Positions 17,041-25,770 of a DNA stretch of 64,000 bases are shown one piece after another (positions within the stretch are counted from its first letter, which is position 1; each line of letters starts with the position of its first letter). The notes under the pieces were generated by a model. That model was given only the letters and a program-made list of their open reading frames with translations. It had not been told where the DNA came from and did not search any database. Source of the DNA: Salinicola endophyticus (GTDB lineage Bacteria > Pseudomonadota > Gammaproteobacteria > Pseudomonadales > Halomonadaceae); assembly GCF_003206575.1 (NCBI RefSeq), contig NZ_PZJO01000011.1, forward strand, positions 1-64,000, in the 5' to 3' direction. The position numbers and the translations under genes are program-made.

Positions 17041-19294
17041 CGACCTCGAGCTCGGGGAGCGAGATATCCATGCAGGCGAGCAAGGCTTCCCGCGAAGGTG
17101 CCCCGCTGTCAATCAAGGTGAGCAGGACGGCGGGCAGCCTCTCGCTGTTCTGCTGCTCTGCCAGACTTTCGCAGTGTGCCGCCAGGGTAGAAAGTTGCCG
17201 GAAACCCAGCGCCGCCGCGGCCCCTTTCAAGGCGTGCGCTTCTTGCTGCACGGTCGCGAAATTCTGCGCCTCGGCCGCACGGCGAAGGCCATCGAACCGG
17301 GTCGGCAGGCGCTGGAAGAACTGTCGGTAGAGCGACTCCACCGCCGCCTTCGGCAACGATGCCGACAGCTCTTTCAGGTTCGACTGACAGATATAGGTCG
17401 GCGTTGCGTCCACCGACGACGTCCGCTGCCCATTGGCACAAGGTGAGTTCGTCGGCATCTCACCGGCTCTGCCGTTATGGTGACGCGACAGATACTTGGC
17501 GAGCTCTCGCTGCAGACTGGCGCGGGTGAAGGGCTTGGTGATCACCCCCTGCATCCCGCTGTCGAAACAGCGCTGATGGTCTTCGGGCATGACGTTGGCA
17601 GTCATCGCCACGATCGGCAGACGCCCCCCCTGCTCACAGGCGCGCCAGCGCCGCGTAGTCTCCACACCGTCGAGCACGGGCATCTGCATGTCCATCAGCA
17701 CCAGATCGAATGACTCATGCTGTGTATTCAACAACGACAGAGCCTTGCTGCCGTTTTCGGCCAGCGTCACCCGCAGGCCCAGGGACTCCATCAACCCCTT
17801 GGCCACCTGCTGATTGATCGGATTATCCTCGACCACCAGAACATGGCAGAACTGCAGTGCCATCGGCATCAGATCCGCCGGCATGAGATCGGAGGTCTCG
17901 GCGCTGTCGGCAGGCGCCTCCACCAGCGGCAGGCGGAACCAGAAACGACTTCCCTCGCCCTCTCGGCTCTCGAAAGCGATCTCCCCCTGCATCGCCTTGA
18001 TCAAGCGCTTGCAGATCGCAAGCCCCAGACCGGTGCCTTCGTGCCGCCGGGTGATCGAGCTGTCCACCTGAGAAAATGGCGCGAAAAGTCGATCACACTT
18101 CTTGGCCGGAATACCGCAGCCAGTGTCACTCACGTCGAACCGCAGCCAGGCTTCCTCATCCCTACTCACGTAAAGCGTGACCCGGCCTGACAGCGTGAAC
18201 TTGAAGGCGTTGTCGAGCAGGTTCATCACCACTTGACGAATACGTGTCATATCTCCCAGCACCTGCCTGGGCAACTCGGAAGAGAGTGTCGCCTCGAACG
18301 CCACGTCACTATTGCCGAGACGATAGATGTCACAGATCTGAGACACGAACGCTTCGAGCTCGAAGGCACTGCGGTCCAGGACCAGCGTGCCCGCCTCCAG
18401 TTTCGAATAGTCGAGGATATCGTTGATGATCACCTGCAAGCCGGCGGCACTCTGCTTCAAGGCGGATAGATAGCGCTCCCCCTGGCATGACCCGACTTCG
18501 CGCTCCAGCAGATCCGCCATGCCGACGATCCCGTTGAGCGGCGTGCGTATCTCATGACTCATCATGGCCATGAACTCCGACTTGACGAGACTGGCGGACT
18601 CCGCACGCTCGAGCGCACCGTTCAACGCCTCGCGCTGACTCTCGAGCTCCCGCAGCTGACGCTTGCACGCGCTCGCCTCACGCAGGAGTGCGCGGATCAG
18701 TACGGCAGCGGCGAGGACCGTCATGGCCAACTGGAACATCACCAAGGCGTAGAGCTGTGACAGTTGACGGTGCTCGCGATGATGCAGCGCTTCGGCCTGA
18801 ATGTGGGCGCGCGTCATCAGGCGCTCCGACGCTGCAAGGAGGGGGGTAATCTCGCGGCGAAGTTCGGAGACCGACGCCAGACGGCGATCCAGCGGTAGCG
18901 ACGAGAGCGAAGTCAGCGCCGCACTCAGCCGATCCACTGCCTGGCCGAGCGATTCGTCTGGGCGGCCAGCGCTTCCCAGGGCGTCGCTCTGCTCACCTGC
19001 CACCTGTCGAGACAGGCTCACGACCTGGCGCGATAGGCCCTCGACGTCTCGCCGCAAGGCACGCCAATCGGTCTGTGAAGCAAGGGTTTCGATCTGCAGC
19101 GCAATCCGGTGACTCTCTTTATTCAACTGATGGCTAGCCCATATCAGCTCATCGGGCGACTGTTCTCCGACGACATGCTGTCGCACCAAGGTGATGCCGC
19201 CAGTGGTGAGCGTACTGATGAGAAAGAGGAGCGTGACCACAGTCACACCGGGGAATCGCCGGAACAGAGGTAAAACGTCTTTTAAGCTTGGCAT
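17024..19294 (-). CDS. Hybrid sensor histidine kinase (HK-REC-HPt)
   Basis: A 756-residue inner-membrane kinase. It has membrane helix 1 (~17-37), a periplasmic helical sensor (~38-180), membrane helix 2 (~181-203), a coiled coil, a dimerisation domain with H-box MSHEIRTPLNG (His ~247), an ATPase domain with N, G1 and G2 boxes (LLDNAFKF, DTGCGIP, GTGLGLAI), a receiver with LVLMDMQMPVLDG (Asp ~534), and a C-terminal HPt domain with HALKGAAAALG (His ~684). The layout resembles BarA/ArcB-type phosphorelays. The start at 19294 has AGGA seven bases upstream; a longer frame adds an arginine-rich stretch. The signal is unknown. Candidate outputs are the convergent REC-EAL protein and the divergent OmpR-type regulator. 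Confidence 0.93.
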   Translation of the reverse strand: MPSLKDVLPLFRRFPGVTVVTLLFLISTLTTGGITLVRQHVVGEQSPDELIWASHQLNKESHRIALQIETLASQTDWRALRRDVEGLSRQVVSLSRQVAGEQSDALGSAGRPDESLGQAVDRLSAALTSLSSLPLDRRLASVSELRREITPLLAASERLMTRAHIQAEALHHREHRQLSQLYALVMFQLAMTVLAAAVLIRALLREASACKRQLRELESQREALNGALERAESASLVKSEFMAMMSHEIRTPLNGIVGMADLLEREVGSCQGERYLSALKQSAAGLQVIINDILDYSKLEAGTLVLDRSAFELEAFVSQICDIYRLGNSDVAFEATLSSELPRQVLGDMTRIRQVVMNLLDNAFKFTLSGRVTLYVSRDEEAWLRFDVSDTGCGIPAKKCDRLFAPFSQVDSSITRRHEGTGLGLAICKRLIKAMQGEIAFESREGEGSRFWFRLPLVEAPADSAETSDLMPADLMPMALQFCHVLVVEDNPINQQVAKGLMESLGLRVTLAENGSKALSLLNTQHESFDLVLMDMQMPVLDGVETTRRWRACEQGGRLPIVAMTANVMPEDHQRCFDSGMQGVITKPFTRASLQRELAKYLSRHHNGRAGEMPTNSPCANGQRTSSVDATPTYICQSNLKELSASLPKAAVESLYRQFFQRLPTRFDGLRRAAEAQNFATVQQEAHALKGAAAALGFRQLSTLAAHCESLAEQQNSERLPAVLLTLIDSGAPSREALLACMDISLPELEVATRQA

Positions 19295-19630
19295 CAACGA
19301 GTCCTGCAGTAGAACCAGCCAACTTCGGCACCCGGTGAACGAAGCCCAGGGCCATGGCGATATAGACGACACCTTTCCGGGACGACGAGGATCGAACCGG
19401 CGCCGATGCGTCACAGCCTCTTACCTATCGGGCAGCGTATGGTCCTCTCAGGCTGCGTGCCGACACGCTTGTCGCAAGAATCTTGGCTACACGACACTTT
19501 TATCGGCATATTGCCGATAAAAATTTAAACCGTCGTGACGGAGCGATCTCCAATTCCGGCTGGGAACTTGTATGTCGCTGAGGCAGACTGGATCGAGAAC
19601 GGTAATGATCATTCAACGACAGGTTGTCGC
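19295..19630. other. Divergent intergenic region, hybrid kinase / OmpR regulator
   Basis: 336 bp between the divergent starts. It contains a large perfect palindrome (19498-19522, listed separately) followed by an AT-rich run, and a short inverted repeat CGACA-GGT-TGTCG (19617-19629) directly over the ribosome site of the downstream regulator. No convincing promoter hexamers were identified. Confidence 0.6.
19498..19522. promoter_or_regulatory. 25-bp palindrome, likely operator
   Basis: Perfect 11-base arms TTTTATCGGCA / TGCCGATAAAA around a TAT centre, 109 bp before the OmpR-type regulator start and 204 bp before the kinase start. Because it lies between divergent genes, an operator is more likely than a terminator, although the A/T-flanked arms would also fold as a hairpin in either transcript. 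Confidence 0.55.
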
Positions 19631-20335
19631 ATGACCTCATCGATACATATCGGCGTGCTGGAAGACGATCCCGATCAGCAGGCATTCATCACCATCTGCC
19701 TGGAAGGCGCCGGTCATCATGTGCACACCTATGCGCGCGCCAGCGAGTTCCAGCGTGCGCTGAAGACACAGCGCTTCGACCTCATCATCCTCGACTGGTA
19801 TCTCCCCGACGCCAGCGGCATGGATATCCTGAGCCACCTGCGCACCCACGATGGCTGGCGGGGGCCGATCCTGTTCATCACGGCCAACCAGGCGGAGGCA
19901 TCGGTGGTCAAGGCGCTGGAGCTGGGTGCCGACGACTTTCTGGGCAAGCCGCTGCGGCCGCTGGAGCTGGTGGCCCGGGTCAATGCCCTGGCCCGTCGCC
20001 TGGATCAGCATCAGGAGCGCGAGCGTTGCCGCCTGGGACCCTACGCCCTGGATGCGGATCAGCGCCAGGTGCTGCTATCCGATAGTCCGGTGACATTGAC
20101 CGAACGGGAATACCGTTTGATCAGCCTCTTTTTCGCCCATAGTGGAGAACTGCTGTCGAGGGCGCATCTACTCGAGGTCGTATGGGGGCAGAATGGCAGT
20201 CTCTCCACACGCACTCTGGACACCCACGTCAGCCGCCTGCGACGCAAACTCGAGCTGGATGGCCGCCATGGCGTTCGCCTGCAGAGTATCTATCAGCATG
20301 GCTACCGCCTCGAGTGTCAGGTGGCGGCGTCCTGA
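19631..20335 (+). CDS. OmpR/PhoB-family response regulator
   Basis: A 234-residue two-component regulator. The receiver has an acidic pocket (LEDDPD), phosphoacceptor LIILDWYLPDASG and the conserved KPLRPLE lysine loop; the C-terminal winged helix ends with RTLDTHVSRLRRKLEL and IYQHGYRLE. The start at 19631 skips an upstream in-frame stretch without conserved features. It is divergent from the hybrid kinase, the obvious but unproven partner; the kinase's own HPt would have to phosphorylate it. No orthodox kinase gene is adjacent. Confidence 0.93.
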   Translation: MTSSIHIGVLEDDPDQQAFITICLEGAGHHVHTYARASEFQRALKTQRFDLIILDWYLPDASGMDILSHLRTHDGWRGPILFITANQAEASVVKALELGADDFLGKPLRPLELVARVNALARRLDQHQERERCRLGPYALDADQRQVLLSDSPVTLTEREYRLISLFFAHSGELLSRAHLLEVVWGQNGSLSTRTLDTHVSRLRRKLELDGRHGVRLQSIYQHGYRLECQVAAS

Positions 20336-20443
20336 CGAGCCATCGCCTGCGACATAGTTACACACCCCCGGCACCGACGATTGGCGCCACCGCCCGTAAC
20401 CGCTAGAGTCGCGGGTCGACCGACGATGCGACGGACTCCGGCC

Positions 20444-20905
20444 ATGACCCGCCTGTGGCACCACTGCTACCGACCTCTGACCTGGCTGGCGCTGTTCGCC
20501 ATGCTGATGTCGTTCGTCGGTCCTTTGGTGAGCCAGTCCCAGCGTCTGATGGAGATGCCCGCGCACGGCGGCATGCCGAGTGCCGCGCTGCAAGCGCCAA
20601 GCCATCACGCCGATTCGATGCCCGGCGCCCCGGGCGTGGTCGATGCCGCCCAGACCCAGGCCGGCGCCAAGAGTGAGCGCGGCACACCACGCTTCAGTGC
20701 CAGCGATCACTGGCACCTGGCGGCCTGCGGCTATTGCGAGCTGTTCCTGCACGCCCCGGGGATCGCCACGCCCGCGGTGATACCGCCGCCCATCGTGCAA
20801 CCCGCGGCCCCCAGCGTGGCAGCGCCCACGCCGCTGGAAACGCCGCCCGACCCGCACGCACGCTTTTCGCCCCGCGCACCACCTGGCGCCTTCGTCTTGA
20901 GCTGA
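20444..20905 (+). CDS. DUF2946-family protein, Met/His-rich
   Basis: About 153 residues: an N-terminal hydrophobic segment, a periplasm-type stretch rich in Met and His (MEMPAHGGMP, SHHADSMPG), the family motif CGYCELFLH, and a Pro-rich tail. DUF2946 proteins are of unknown function and often occur beside copper-handling or PepSY genes, as here. The paired cysteines and Met/His clusters suggest metal binding; that is inference. The start may instead be the in-frame ATG at 20426, as neither has a clear ribosome site. Ends 85 bp before the PepSY gene. Confidence 0.75.
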   Translation: MTRLWHHCYRPLTWLALFAMLMSFVGPLVSQSQRLMEMPAHGGMPSAALQAPSHHADSMPGAPGVVDAAQTQAGAKSERGTPRFSASDHWHLAACGYCELFLHAPGIATPAVIPPPIVQPAAPSVAAPTPLETPPDPHARFSPRAPPGAFVLS

Positions 20906-20990
20906 CTTCCCAGCGCCCGCCGCCTCAACGCGTCGGGCCCTGTCGGCACGCCCATGCGGCGCTGCCGACGTCGCCAATTCGGAGATCGCC

Positions 20991-22379
20991 ATGTCGACCC
21001 CCATGGCGGCGGCCGAGCGCCGCCGCACTCGCCAACTGCTGCTCGCGATGATCACGCGACTGCACTTCTACGTCGGTCTCTTCGTGGGACCCTTCCTGCT
21101 GATCGCAGCGCTCTCGGGGATCGCCTACGCGCTGACCTCACAGCTCGAGCAGTGGGTCTACCATGACGCCCTGACCACCCAGAGCGAGGGCAAGGCACAG
21201 CCGCTGGCCCGCCAGATCGCCGCCGCCCAGGCCGCCGCGGGGATCAGCACAGCCCCCGCCGCCGTGCGCCCGGCACCGGCGGCTGGCCAAACCACGCGCG
21301 TGATGTTCACTGATCCCGGGGTGGGCGAATTTCAGCACCGCGCGCTGTTCATCGACCCGGTGACGCTGGCGGTACGCGGCGATCTGCCGGTCTACGGCAC
21401 CAGCGGCGTGCTGCCGCTACGCACCACCATCGACCAGCTCCACCGCAGCCTGCTGCTGGGCGAGCCCGGGCGCCTCTACAGCGAGCTCGCTGCCTCCTGG
21501 CTGTGGCTGCTGGCGCTGGGCGGCGTGGTGCTGTGGTGGCAGCGCCGCGGTGCCCGGCGCGCCCCGGCGGCCAGCCCGCAGCGTCGGCGCCAACGTCACG
21601 CCAGCTTGGGCATCGTGGCCGCGCTGGGGCTGGTGTTCTTCTCCGCCACCGGCCTGACCTGGTCGAAATGGGCCGGCGGCAATATCGCCGAACTGCGTCA
21701 TGCCTGGGGCTGGGGCACGCCGAGTGTTTCCACCTCGCTCAAGGGACACGAGGCAGCGGCCGCCGATCCCCACGCCGAGCATCATCACGGCGCGGGAGGC
21801 ATGGACATGGGCGCACAGGTCACCGACGCCGACTTCGATCGCGCACTGGCGGCGGCCCGCCACGCCGGCCTGCTGGCGGGCAAGATCGAGCTGCAGCCGC
21901 CCTCGGCACCGGACCGCGCCTGGAAGGTGCGCGAGATCGGCCGCGAGTGGCCCACCGAGGTCGACCAGGTGGCGCTGGATCCGCACAGTTTTGCGGTACT
22001 CGATCGCACCGACTTCACTACCTTTCCGCTGGCGGCCAAGCTCACCCGCTGGGGCATCGACCTGCACATGGGCGTGCTCTTCGGGCTGCCCAATCAGCTG
22101 GTACTGGTAGCGGTGGCCGGCAGCCTGGCAACCCTGATCTGCTGGGGCTATCGGATGTGGTGGCAGCGGCGTCCGACCAGCGGCACGCGCGCCGCACCGC
22201 AGACCCTGAGCGCGCTGTTCGTGCAGCTGGGCTGGGGGCCACGCCTGGGCGTGTTGCTGGTGGCACTGGCCCTGGGCCTGGCCCTGCCGGTGATGGGCGC
22301 AAGCCTTCTGCTGTTCGTGGCGATCGACTGGCTGCGCTGGCGTCTGTCGAGCCCCGCGAGCGTCGCGCGCACCGCCTGA
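20991..22379 (+). CDS. PepSY-associated TM helix (PiuB-type) membrane protein
   Basis: A 462-residue inner-membrane protein with four or more membrane helices (~22-47, ~165-185, ~205-225, ~370-390, plus a C-terminal pair) and PepSY-type periplasmic regions. The first helix carries the family motif RLHFYVGLFVGPFLLIAALSG. An unusual His/Met-rich insert (HAEHHHGAGGMDMG, around residue 262) lies in the second periplasmic region. Related proteins are linked to iron-siderophore or copper reduction. With the DUF2946 protein upstream, a metal role is likely; which metal is not certain. A stem-loop follows the stop. Confidence 0.85.
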   Translation: MSTPMAAAERRRTRQLLLAMITRLHFYVGLFVGPFLLIAALSGIAYALTSQLEQWVYHDALTTQSEGKAQPLARQIAAAQAAAGISTAPAAVRPAPAAGQTTRVMFTDPGVGEFQHRALFIDPVTLAVRGDLPVYGTSGVLPLRTTIDQLHRSLLLGEPGRLYSELAASWLWLLALGGVVLWWQRRGARRAPAASPQRRRQRHASLGIVAALGLVFFSATGLTWSKWAGGNIAELRHAWGWGTPSVSTSLKGHEAAAADPHAEHHHGAGGMDMGAQVTDADFDRALAAARHAGLLAGKIELQPPSAPDRAWKVREIGREWPTEVDQVALDPHSFAVLDRTDFTTFPLAAKLTRWGIDLHMGVLFGLPNQLVLVAVAGSLATLICWGYRMWWQRRPTSGTRAAPQTLSALFVQLGWGPRLGVLLVALALGLALPVMGASLLLFVAIDWLRWRLSSPASVARTA

Positions 22380-22387
22380 TAGCGATC

Positions 22388-22416
22388 GCGAGCGCACCGC
22401 CCAATGGTGCGCTCGC
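22388..22416 (+). terminator. Stem-loop after the PepSY gene
   Basis: Perfect 11-base stem GCGAGCGCACC / GGTGCGCTCGC with a 7-nt loop, starting nine bases after the stop. It has no T-tract, so it may be a weak terminator or an mRNA 3'-end stabiliser between the PepSY and modE genes. Confidence 0.45.
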
Positions 22417-22489
22417 AGCCTTCAGGTCTGGTGTGCCGGGGGCCGAATGCTATGGTAGGGCCTCGCTCCACTGCCACGGCCCGCTGTCG

Positions 22490-22870
22490 ATGACCCGCAC
22501 CCACCACCCCCGCCCCCAGCTCCAGCTGCGCCTGGTCGCCGAGCGCGATATCGTGCTCGGCCCGGGCAAGATCGCGCTGCTCGAGGCGATCGAGCACCAC
22601 GGCTCGATCGCCGCCGCCTGCCGCGAGATGCATCTGAGCTACAAGAAGGCGTGGCAGTTGCTGGAGACCATGGGCCGTCACTTCGACACCCCGCTGGTCG
22701 ACACCTGCTCCGGCGGCAGCCAGCGCGGCGGCGCCACGCTGACCCCCTTGGCCCGCGAGCTCATCGTCCACTACCGCGCACTGCTACAGCGTCTCGACGC
22801 AGCCCCGGAAAGCGAGGCCCTGCGCGCGATGCTGCGACCACTGAACACGCCGACGCCCCCTGACCGCTGA
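22490..22870 (+). CDS. modE: ModE-type winged-helix regulator without TOBE domain
   Basis: A 126-residue protein equal to the N-terminal DNA-binding half of ModE (LGPGKIALLEAIEHHGSIAAACREMHLSYKKAWQLLETM). The C-terminal molybdate-binding TOBE domains of classical ModE are absent. Short forms are common, but how this one senses molybdate is not visible. It lies 113 bp before modA on the same strand, and a ModE-like box overlaps the modA promoter, so it probably represses modABC. The ATG at 22490 has no strong ribosome site. Confidence 0.8.
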   Translation: MTRTHHPRPQLQLRLVAERDIVLGPGKIALLEAIEHHGSIAAACREMHLSYKKAWQLLETMGRHFDTPLVDTCSGGSQRGGATLTPLARELIVHYRALLQRLDAAPESEALRAMLRPLNTPTPPDR

Positions 22871-22916
22871 TCGACGCATCGATACGCCGCCGCTGGCCGT
22901 GCCGCTGGCGAGAGAG

Positions 22917-22945
22917 TCGACGCTCTTCCCCACCTGGTCTATAGT
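22917..22945 (+). promoter_or_regulatory. modA promoter
   Basis: -35 TCGACG (22917-22922), 17-bp spacer, -10 TATAGT (22940-22945); the start would fall near 22952, inside the ModE-like box. The leader would be only about 30 nt. Confidence 0.5.
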
Positions 22946-22951
22946 CTTTCC

Positions 22952-22975
22952 CGTTATTTCCAAACAGACATAGCG
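22952..22975 (+). promoter_or_regulatory. ModE-like operator
   Basis: CGTTAT-N12-ATAGCG, one base away from the perfect inverted repeat CGTTAT-N12-ATAACG found in the E. coli modA operator. It sits over the predicted transcription start of modA, the classical repressing position. Confidence 0.65.
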
Positions 22976-22983
22976 AGAATGCC

Positions 22984-23763
22984 ATGCCACCGCTGCGCAC
23001 CGTCGCCACCCTCGGCGCCCTGCTGTTCACGCTGCTGCCGCTCAGCGCCAGCGCTGCCGAGCGCATTCAGGTGTTCGCCGCGGCCTCGCTCACCGATGCC
23101 ATGAACAGTGCCATCGCCAGCTACGAATCACAGCACGATGTCGAGGTGGTACCGGTCTACGCCTCCTCCTCCACCCTGGCGCGCCAGATCGCCAACGGCG
23201 CCCCGGCGGATCTCTACCTCTCGGCCAACGAGCAGTGGATGGACTGGCTCGCCGATCAGGGCACCACGGTCGATCAGCGTATCGACCTGCTCGCCAACCG
23301 GCTGGTGCTGATCGCTCCGCGCGGCAGCGATATCGCGCCCTTCACCCCCGGCGATGGCACATCTATCGCCGCGCGACTGGGCGCCGGCGAGCGGCTCTCG
23401 GTGGGCAATACCGACCACGTACCGGCGGGGATCTACGCCAAGCAGGCGCTCGAATCCCTCGGCGAGTGGCAGGCGCTGCAGTCGCGTCTGGCCAGTGGCG
23501 ACAACGTGCGCGCGGCCATGGCCCTGGTCGAGCGTGGTGAAACGCCACTGGGGATCGTCTATCAGACGGATGCCGAAGCCAGCGACGACGTGCGCCAGGT
23601 CGGCATCTTCCCCGACGCCAGCCATACACCGATCACCTACCCCATGGCGGTGGTCACCCCAGCGCCCAGCGCCGCCACCGAGGCGCTGCGCCAGTGGCTG
23701 GCCGGTGACGCGGCGCGCCGGATCTTCACCCGCTACGGCTTCACGCCGCTCACCGGCGACTGA
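22984..23763 (+). CDS. modA: ModA, molybdate-binding periplasmic protein
   Basis: A 259-residue type II substrate-binding protein of the molybdate ABC transporter. The signal peptide (LLFTLLPLSASAA) is followed by the family start VFAAASLTDAM, then YASSSTLARQI and GAPADLYLSANEQWMDW, which form the oxyanion pocket. It delivers molybdate (or tungstate) to ModB. First gene of modABC; its stop lies five bases before the modB GTG. Molybdenum is needed for the xanthine dehydrogenase encoded 4 kb downstream. Confidence 0.95.
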   Translation: MPPLRTVATLGALLFTLLPLSASAAERIQVFAAASLTDAMNSAIASYESQHDVEVVPVYASSSTLARQIANGAPADLYLSANEQWMDWLADQGTTVDQRIDLLANRLVLIAPRGSDIAPFTPGDGTSIAARLGAGERLSVGNTDHVPAGIYAKQALESLGEWQALQSRLASGDNVRAAMALVERGETPLGIVYQTDAEASDDVRQVGIFPDASHTPITYPMAVVTPAPSAATEALRQWLAGDAARRIFTRYGFTPLTGD

Positions 23764-23768
23764 GCCGG

Positions 23769-24464
23769 GTGCTCTCGGACGCCGAATGGCAGGCGCTGGC
23801 GCTGAGCCTCAAGATCGCCGGCAGCGCGGTGGGCTGGACCCTGATCCCCGGAGTCGCACTGGCCTGGCTGCTGGCGCGCCACGAGTTTCGCGGCAAGGCA
23901 CTGCTGGATGGTGTCATCCACCTGCCGCTGGTGCTGCCGCCGGTGGTGGTGGGCTATCTGCTGCTGCTGGCGCTGGGGCGCCAGGGCTGGATAGGGCACT
24001 GGCTGCAGACGACGCTCGGCGTCACCCTGCCGTTCACCTGGCAGGGCGCCGCCGTGGCCGGCGGGGTCATGGCCTTTCCGCTGCTGGTACGCGCGGTGCG
24101 GCTGTCGCTGGAAGCGGTCGATCCCAAGCTCGAGGCGGCCGCGGCAACCCTCGGCGCCGGGCGCTGGCGAGTCCTCTTCACCATCACCCTGCCGCTGGCC
24201 CTGCCCGGCCTGCTCACCGGCAGCGTGCTGGCCTTCGCCCGCGCGTTGTCGGAGTTCGGCGCCACCATCACCTTCGCGTCGAACATTCCCGGCGAGACCC
24301 GAACCCTGCCGCTGGCGCTCTACACGCTGATCCAGACACCCGGCAAGGAGGCCGCCGCCGCACGGATGTGCTCGCTCTCCATCGCCATCGCGATGCTCTC
24401 GCTGATCGCTTCCGAGTGGCTCGCCCGCCGCGCCCGGCGGCGCCTGCAGGAGCGCGACCGATGA
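23769..24464 (+). CDS. modB: ModB, molybdate ABC transporter permease
   Basis: A 231-residue inner-membrane permease with five or so membrane helices and the cytoplasmic EAA loop for ModC contact (LEAAAATLGAGRWRVLFTITLP). It starts with GTG five bases after the modA stop without a clear ribosome site of its own, so translation is probably coupled. Its stop overlaps the modC start (ATGA). Normal length for the family. Confidence 0.93.
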   Translation: MLSDAEWQALALSLKIAGSAVGWTLIPGVALAWLLARHEFRGKALLDGVIHLPLVLPPVVVGYLLLLALGRQGWIGHWLQTTLGVTLPFTWQGAAVAGGVMAFPLLVRAVRLSLEAVDPKLEAAAATLGAGRWRVLFTITLPLALPGLLTGSVLAFARALSEFGATITFASNIPGETRTLPLALYTLIQTPGKEAAAARMCSLSIAIAMLSLIASEWLARRARRRLQERDR

Positions 24465-25561
24465 GCACACTGACGACCACCAGCGCCCTTTCACTCGATC
24501 TGCGCAAGCGGCTCGGCGACTTCACCCTGGAGGTGGCCCTGGAGGTGGCAGCAAGCGGCGTCACTGCGCTGTTCGGCGAGTCCGGCAGCGGCAAGACTAG
24601 CCTGCTGCGCCTGATCGCCGGTCTCGACCGCCCGGATGCAGGGCATGTGCGCCTGGGCCAGCAGTGGCTGACCCACTGCCAGCGCGGTATTGCGGTACCC
24701 GTGCATCGGCGCCGACTCGGGGTCGTGTTCCAGGAGCCGCGCCTGTTTCCCCACTACCGTGTGCGCGGCAACCTCACCTATGGCATGCCGCGGGCCGCCC
24801 GTGGGCGCTTCGACGACCTGATCGCACTGCTGGGTATCGAGCCGCTGCTCGAGCGCCTGCCGGGCACGCTCTCCGGCGGCGAAGCCCGGCGCGTCGCCGT
24901 CGGCCGTGCGCTGCTCGCCCAGCCCCGCCTGCTGCTGCTGGACGAACCGCTGACCGGTCTCGATGGCGAGCGCAAGCAGGAGCTGCTGCGCTACCTGGTG
25001 CGGCTGACCCGGGAGATCGACATTCCCGTGCTCTACGTCAGCCACGACACCCAGGAGATCACCGCCATCGCCGACCACCTGGCGCTCATCGACAGCGGGC
25101 GCCTGGTGGCCCACGGCCCGCTCGATGCGCTACTGCTGCGACTCGATCTCGGCGGTCGCCTGGGAGGCTTCGACGCAGCATCACGGCTGTACGGCAGAGT
25201 GAGCGCCCAGGATGCCCACTACGCACTCACCCAGATCACCCTGGCCGATGGCCAGAGGCTACGTGTGCCGCGTATCGATCAACCGCTCGGCAGCGGGGTA
25301 CGTCTGCGTGTCGGGGTACGAGATGTCGCGATCGCTCTGGCCATGCCGGCAGATACCAGCTATCGCAACGGTCTCGTGGCGCGCATCGTCGATACCGCCC
25401 CCTCGACGCACGACCCCAGCGCCCAGGAACTGCGCCTGGCGGTCGGCGAGCAGTCGCTGCGCGCCCGCCTGACTCGACAGGCATGCGACGAGATGGGCCT
25501 GACACCGGGGCGGGAGGTGATCGCCCTGATCCGCAGCGTCGCTTTCGAGGCGCCAGGCTGA
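24461..25561 (+). CDS. modC: ModC, molybdate ABC transporter ATPase
   Basis: A 366-residue ATPase with Walker A (GESGSGKTSLL, ~34), signature LSGGEARRVAVGRALL (the LSGGE form is usual in ModC), Walker B (LLLLDEPLTGLD) and the switch His (YVSHD). The C-terminal ~120 residues form a TOBE regulatory domain that can bind molybdate. Four-base overlap with modB. It ends the operon; the following 670 bp holds no protein gene. Confidence 0.95.
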   Translation: MSTLTTTSALSLDLRKRLGDFTLEVALEVAASGVTALFGESGSGKTSLLRLIAGLDRPDAGHVRLGQQWLTHCQRGIAVPVHRRRLGVVFQEPRLFPHYRVRGNLTYGMPRAARGRFDDLIALLGIEPLLERLPGTLSGGEARRVAVGRALLAQPRLLLLDEPLTGLDGERKQELLRYLVRLTREIDIPVLYVSHDTQEITAIADHLALIDSGRLVAHGPLDALLLRLDLGGRLGGFDAASRLYGRVSAQDAHYALTQITLADGQRLRVPRIDQPLGSGVRLRVGVRDVAIALAMPADTSYRNGLVARIVDTAPSTHDPSAQELRLAVGEQSLRARLTRQACDEMGLTPGREVIALIRSVAFEAPG

Positions 25562-25758
25562 GTCGATCCGCCAATCACGTGAGGACGGCAGCGCGAAGAC
25601 AATTCCTTTCCGTCTCGAATGGCTGCATCAGGGTTTTTCTTCAACCGAAACAACGGCTTCTCTTGGCGGGTACAGGCCCGCTCACCGAGCACTGTTTCTT
25701 TTTGTAATTATTGGATTTTAAACGAAAAAGTCATTAGCTGTCGGCGTCGTCGCTCGGC

Positions 25759-25764
25759 TAGAAT
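25759..25764 (+). promoter_or_regulatory. -10 element for the GGA-rich RNA
   Basis: TAGAAT, five of six matches to TATAAT, seven bases before the first hairpin of the RNA candidate. The -35 is poor (TTAGCT at a 19-bp spacing), which would fit dependence on an activator. Only a half-match to the GacA/UvrY-type box is seen upstream (TGTAA at 25703). Confidence 0.4.
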
Positions 25765-25770
25765 GGCCAT

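Noticed and set aside
24461-25561. Altered ABC signature (LSGGE) in ModC as an anomaly
   Set aside because: The LSGGE form is usual in the ModC family.
25700-25725. A GacA/UvrY box for the GGA-rich RNA
   Set aside because: Only the TGTAA half is present; the second half-site does not match CTTACA.
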